A DNA stretch of 64,000 bases from Streptomyces marispadix. Lineage in GTDB: Bacteria > Actinomycetota > Actinomycetes > Streptomycetales > Streptomycetaceae. Of the stretch, positions 61,286 to 64,000 are shown piece by piece. The notes below the pieces were generated by a model that worked only from the letters and a program-made list of their open reading frames with translations, was not told where the DNA came from and did no database searches. Numbering within the stretch: position 1 is the stretch's first letter; each line of letters starts with the position of its first letter. The stretch covers positions 5,942,001 to 6,006,000 of the forward strand of contig NZ_JAKWJU010000002.1 in the NCBI RefSeq assembly GCF_022524345.1, given 5' to 3'. Made by a program: the position numbers and the translations under genes.

Positions 61286-62502
61286 CACCCACGACGGCAG
61301 GCCCGGGGGAGCCCGGGGACCCCGCGACCGCGGCAGACTCGGGCGCCCCCGGGGACACCGGTACGCCTGTGGACACCGGCACCCCCGCGGACACCGGAGC
61401 CGCATCCTGGGCCGCCACCACCGGCACCGCCGCCTCCCGCACCGCCACCGCCCCCACGGTCACGGCCAACACCCCCGCCCCGCCCGTCCGTTCGCGGCCC
61501 GGCCCCTTCGATCGCCTCGGCCGCCTCGCCCACTCGAAACGGCTGGGCCCCCTCCGGCTCGTGGAGGGCCAGGAAGCGGTGCTCGCCGCGCTGCTCGTGG
61601 CGCTGTGGCTGGTGCTCGGCCTGAGCACCGACACCTTCTTCGCCGCGTCCAACCTCCAGAACATCCTGTTCACCGTCGCTCCCGTCGCCATCGCGGGCAT
61701 CGGCATGACGGCGGTCATCGTCACCGCGGGCATCGACGTCTCCGTGGGCGGGACGCTGGCCGTGGTCGGCGTCGTCGTGGCAAGGCTCGTACGCGACGCG
61801 GGAGTCGGGCTGATCCCGGCGATCGCCGTGGCCGTCGTGACCGGTGCCGCACTCGGGCTCGTCAACGGGCTGCTGGTCGCCTACGGGCGGCTGCATCCGA
61901 TCATCGTCACCTTCGGCACGCTCAACGTCTTCCGCTTCGTGGCCCTGGAGATCTTCGACTCCAAGCAGATTTCCGGGGTGCCGGGCACTCTCGGCCTGCT
62001 CGGCGGCGGCGAGAGCGGACTCTCCCTCGGAGTTCCGCACGCCGCGGTCCTCGCCCTCGTACTGGCCGCCGGAGCGTGGACCTATATGCGCTACGTGCCT
62101 ACGGGCAGGCACCTCTACGCCGTCGGCGGCGACGCGGTGGCCGCACGCCTCGCGGGAGTCCGGGTGGAGCGCCGCCAGATCAGCGTCTACGTACTCGTCG
62201 GCCTGCTCGTCGGACTCGCCGCGTGTGTACGGATCGGATCGGGCGGCCTCGTCGGCCAGGACATCGGCACCGGCTTCGAGCTGGAGGTCATCGCAGCGGT
62301 CGTGATCGGCGGCACGAGCATCCTCGGCGGCCGGGGCAGCGTCGTGGGGACCCTGCTGGGCGCGCTGCTCGTGAGCACCGTCACCAGCGCCGTCACATTG
62401 CTGAACTGGCAGAACGAACTCACCCAGCTCTTCATCGGGGTGTTCATCGTCGCGGCGGTCGGCGCCGACCTCCTCCGCGAGCGAAGGAGGCGATCGCTGT
62501 GA
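61282..62502 (+). CDS. rhaP: Rhamnose ABC transporter permease 1
   Basis: 406 residues. An 80-residue N-terminal low-complexity segment rich in Gly/Thr/Asp/Ala (DTGTPVDTGTPADTG repeats) precedes a BPD_transp_2 permease of about eight to ten helices (AIAGIGMTAVIVTAGIDVSVGG, NGLLVAYGRLHPIIVTFGTL in part, VYALVG-like, AAVVIGGTSILGGRGSVVGT). This is the RbsC/XylH-type branched permease family. GTGA overlap with the second permease. Confidence 0.9.
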   Translation: MTPTTAGPGEPGDPATAADSGAPGDTGTPVDTGTPADTGAASWAATTGTAASRTATAPTVTANTPAPPVRSRPGPFDRLGRLAHSKRLGPLRLVEGQEAVLAALLVALWLVLGLSTDTFFAASNLQNILFTVAPVAIAGIGMTAVIVTAGIDVSVGGTLAVVGVVVARLVRDAGVGLIPAIAVAVVTGAALGLVNGLLVAYGRLHPIIVTFGTLNVFRFVALEIFDSKQISGVPGTLGLLGGGESGLSLGVPHAAVLALVLAAGAWTYMRYVPTGRHLYAVGGDAVAARLAGVRVERRQISVYVLVGLLVGLAACVRIGSGGLVGQDIGTGFELEVIAAVVIGGTSILGGRGSVVGTLLGALLVSTVTSAVTLLNWQNELTQLFIGVFIVAAVGADLLRERRRRSL

Positions 62503-63641
62503 CCACCTCGACCCACGGCACCCCCGCCGAGGAGACAGGCACGGGAACGGGCACGGGCCCTGAACAGGGGCCGGGCCAGGGGGACTTGAAGGACGCCCCG
62601 GGGCGCACGTCCCCCGGCGGGCGTCTGCGCCGCGCGCTCACCCTCCTCCTCACCGAGCGCGTGGTCCTCCTCGCCGCGCTGCTGGTCGTACTGCTGGTGT
62701 GGATGAAGGTCCTCGATACGGGCGGCTATCTGCTGGCGCCCTACGATCTGCCGTATCTCGCCTCCGCGTTGGAGACGATGGTGCCGCTGTGCATCCTCGG
62801 CCTGGCGGAACTGCTGGTGATGGTCTCGGGCCGCGGAGGCATCGACCTGTCCGTGGGGGCGATGGTCAGCCTCACCGGCATGGCCTTCGGCTACACGGTG
62901 AGCGAGTGGGGCTGGTCGCCGCTGCTCGCGGTGCCCGCGACGCTCGCGGCCGGTGCGCTGCTCGGCGCGGTCAACGGGTTCCTCGTGGCACGGCTCGGGT
63001 TCCCCGCGCTGATCGCCACGCTCGCCACGTACTACGCCTATAGTTCGATCTCCCTGGTGGCCAGCGGCAACCGGCCCGTCTCCACGGCGCCGGTGCGCGA
63101 CCTGCACTCGATGACCAGCCGGGTCTCGCTGCCCGGTCTGCCGGATGTGCCGATGCAGGTCTTCACCTTCCTGCTGCCGTGCGCTGTGCTGGTGTGGCTG
63201 CTGGTCGACCGGACGACCTTCGGCCGCAAGCTGTACGGGGTCGGCACCAACGACGTGGCGGCGCGCTTCGCCGATGTGCCGGTCGCCTCCGTACGGCTGC
63301 GTGCGTTCACGCTCTCCGGGCTGCTGTCGGCGGTGGTGGCCGTGGTGACGGTGGGCCAGTTCGCGTCGGCTCGCCCGGACGCCGGCACCGTGGGCAACGG
63401 GATGGCGCTGCCCGCCATCACCATCGCCGTGCTCGGCGGAGTCGCCATCACGGGCGGCATCGGGCGCGTGGGCGGCGTCGTGGTGGCGGCGCTGCTGGTC
63501 GCATGGCTCAACGCGGGAATCCTGCTGGCCTTCGAGGGCTCGGAGGGCAGCCGTGTCCAACTGCTCGCGCTCGGCGTGCTGTTGGTGTGCTCGGCGCTGC
63601 TGAACTCGGTCACCGCCCGCCGCCTGGGGGGCTTGCGATGA
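62499..63641 (+). CDS. rhaQ: Rhamnose ABC transporter permease 2
   Basis: 380 residues, GTG start. N-terminal Gly/Thr-rich leader of about 45 residues, then RbsC-type permease helices with ELLVMVSGRGGIDLSVGAMV, GAVNGFLVARLGFPALIATL (in part), YGVGTNDVAARFADVPV and AVLGGVAITGGIGRVGGVVV. Paired with the preceding permease as the heterodimeric channel. ATGA overlap with the aldolase gene. Confidence 0.9.
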   Translation: MTTSTHGTPAEETGTGTGTGPEQGPGQGDLKDAPGRTSPGGRLRRALTLLLTERVVLLAALLVVLLVWMKVLDTGGYLLAPYDLPYLASALETMVPLCILGLAELLVMVSGRGGIDLSVGAMVSLTGMAFGYTVSEWGWSPLLAVPATLAAGALLGAVNGFLVARLGFPALIATLATYYAYSSISLVASGNRPVSTAPVRDLHSMTSRVSLPGLPDVPMQVFTFLLPCAVLVWLLVDRTTFGRKLYGVGTNDVAARFADVPVASVRLRAFTLSGLLSAVVAVVTVGQFASARPDAGTVGNGMALPAITIAVLGGVAITGGIGRVGGVVVAALLVAWLNAGILLAFEGSEGSRVQLLALGVLLVCSALLNSVTARRLGGLR

Positions 63642-64000
63642 GCGCCCTGTGGAAGCCGGAGGCCGTTCCGGGGGAGCTGGTCGCACTCACGCGGCGGCTC
63701 GGCGATCCGGCGGCCGATCTCGTCGTGCTCGCGGAGGGCAACACCTCGACGCGGCTGGCCGACGGCACGTTCGCCGTCAAGACCAGCGGCGCCCGCATGG
63801 ACACGGCGGGCGCGGACGACTTCGTCGTGGTCGATCCGGGCGAACTGACCGGTGTGCTGCGGCCGTTCGGCCAGGGCCGGGACGCAGGCGGTGCGGACCG
63901 CAACGGCGTGAGCGGCGGAGTCCCGGGCGGGCAGGACGAGTTGACCGGCGCTCTGGCCGTCCACGGCCCCTACGAAGGCCCGCCTCGGCGAGCATCGGTC
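63638..64000 (+). CDS. Class II aldolase (rhamnulose-1-phosphate aldolase type), 3' end outside window
   Basis: 121 residues visible, ATG overlapping the permease stop. Opening LVALTRRLGDPAADLVVLAEGNTSTRLADGTFAVKTSGARM (in part) is the class II aldolase/adducin N-terminus with the EGNTS and KTSG phosphate/metal site residues. In actinomycetes such genes usually encode a bifunctional rhamnulose-1-phosphate aldolase / short-chain dehydrogenase (RhaEW type); whether the dehydrogenase half exists cannot be seen. A Gly/Gln/Arg-rich insert (FGQGRDAGGADRNGVSGGV) interrupts the first domain. Confidence 0.85.
   Translation, partial: MSALWKPEAVPGELVALTRRLGDPAADLVVLAEGNTSTRLADGTFAVKTSGARMDTAGADDFVVVDPGELTGVLRPFGQGRDAGGADRNGVSGGVPGGQDELTGALAVHGPYEGPPRRASV

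Overview
The window is high-GC DNA from an actinomycete, most probably a streptomycete. The evidence is the extreme G/C bias at third codon positions, frequent GTG and TTG starts, long chains of genes joined by 4-bp stop/start overlaps, hairpin terminators without U-tracts, and Streptomyces-type families (CGNR regulator, ebo operon with an SCO3242-type prenyltransferase, sortase-anchored excalibur protein, WXG100 cassette). No rRNA, prophage, intact insertion sequence or CRISPR array was seen. One tRNA-Leu(GAG) lies at 32114-32198.

Layout: 1-3.9 kb holds the 3' part of an RHS/YD-repeat polymorphic toxin and an overlapping candidate immunity gene. 4.3-7.2 kb holds a CGNR regulator divergent from an epoxide hydrolase, with helically phased operator half-sites between them, then a DUF899 protein. 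7.7-11.7 kb encodes two exported sugar-acting proteins (PQQ-type sugar dehydrogenase with PKD and CBM domains; ThuA-DUF1080), closed by three tandem hairpins. 12.3-21.0 kb is an eight-gene, translationally coupled ebo-like operon: inositol-phosphate-synthase-like cyclase, UbiA/EboC prenyltransferase, TIM-barrel isomerase, EboA, EboB (TatD), EboE, EboF (phosphatase/pyrophosphatase family) and a Tat-exported isomerase. Canonical EboD is not seen; the cyclase may take its place.

21.2-30.2 kb is an oxalate/CoA-thioester island. On the minus strand are a ThDP decarboxylase (Oxc-like), formyl-CoA transferase, ADP-forming acyl-CoA ligase and an OFA transporter. On the plus strand, divergent across a perfect dyad, are sucC and sucD paralogs followed by a decayed aldehyde dehydrogenase. 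32.6-35.7 kb is pntAB. 36-40 kb is a WXG100-type cassette whose first gene is frameshifted. 40-50.9 kb is a mixed chromosomal segment: hydrolase, soluble Ser/Thr kinase, site-2 protease, two amino-acid permeases, DUF2238 membrane protein, SRPBCC protein and a sortase substrate.

51.1-54.2 kb is a compact isonitrile locus: a PvcA/IsnA-like isonitrile synthase, a PvcB-like Fe(II)/2-oxoglutarate oxygenase and a divergent LysR regulator. Four very small overlapping or adjacent minus-strand ORFs follow. 55.4-64 kb is a rhamnose operon running off the window end: DeoR regulator, rhamnulokinase, ABC importer (lipoprotein, ATPase, two permeases) and the start of a class II aldolase. Intergenic DNA is rich in short tandem repeats, including a TGACAGA-type heptad family found in two separate places.
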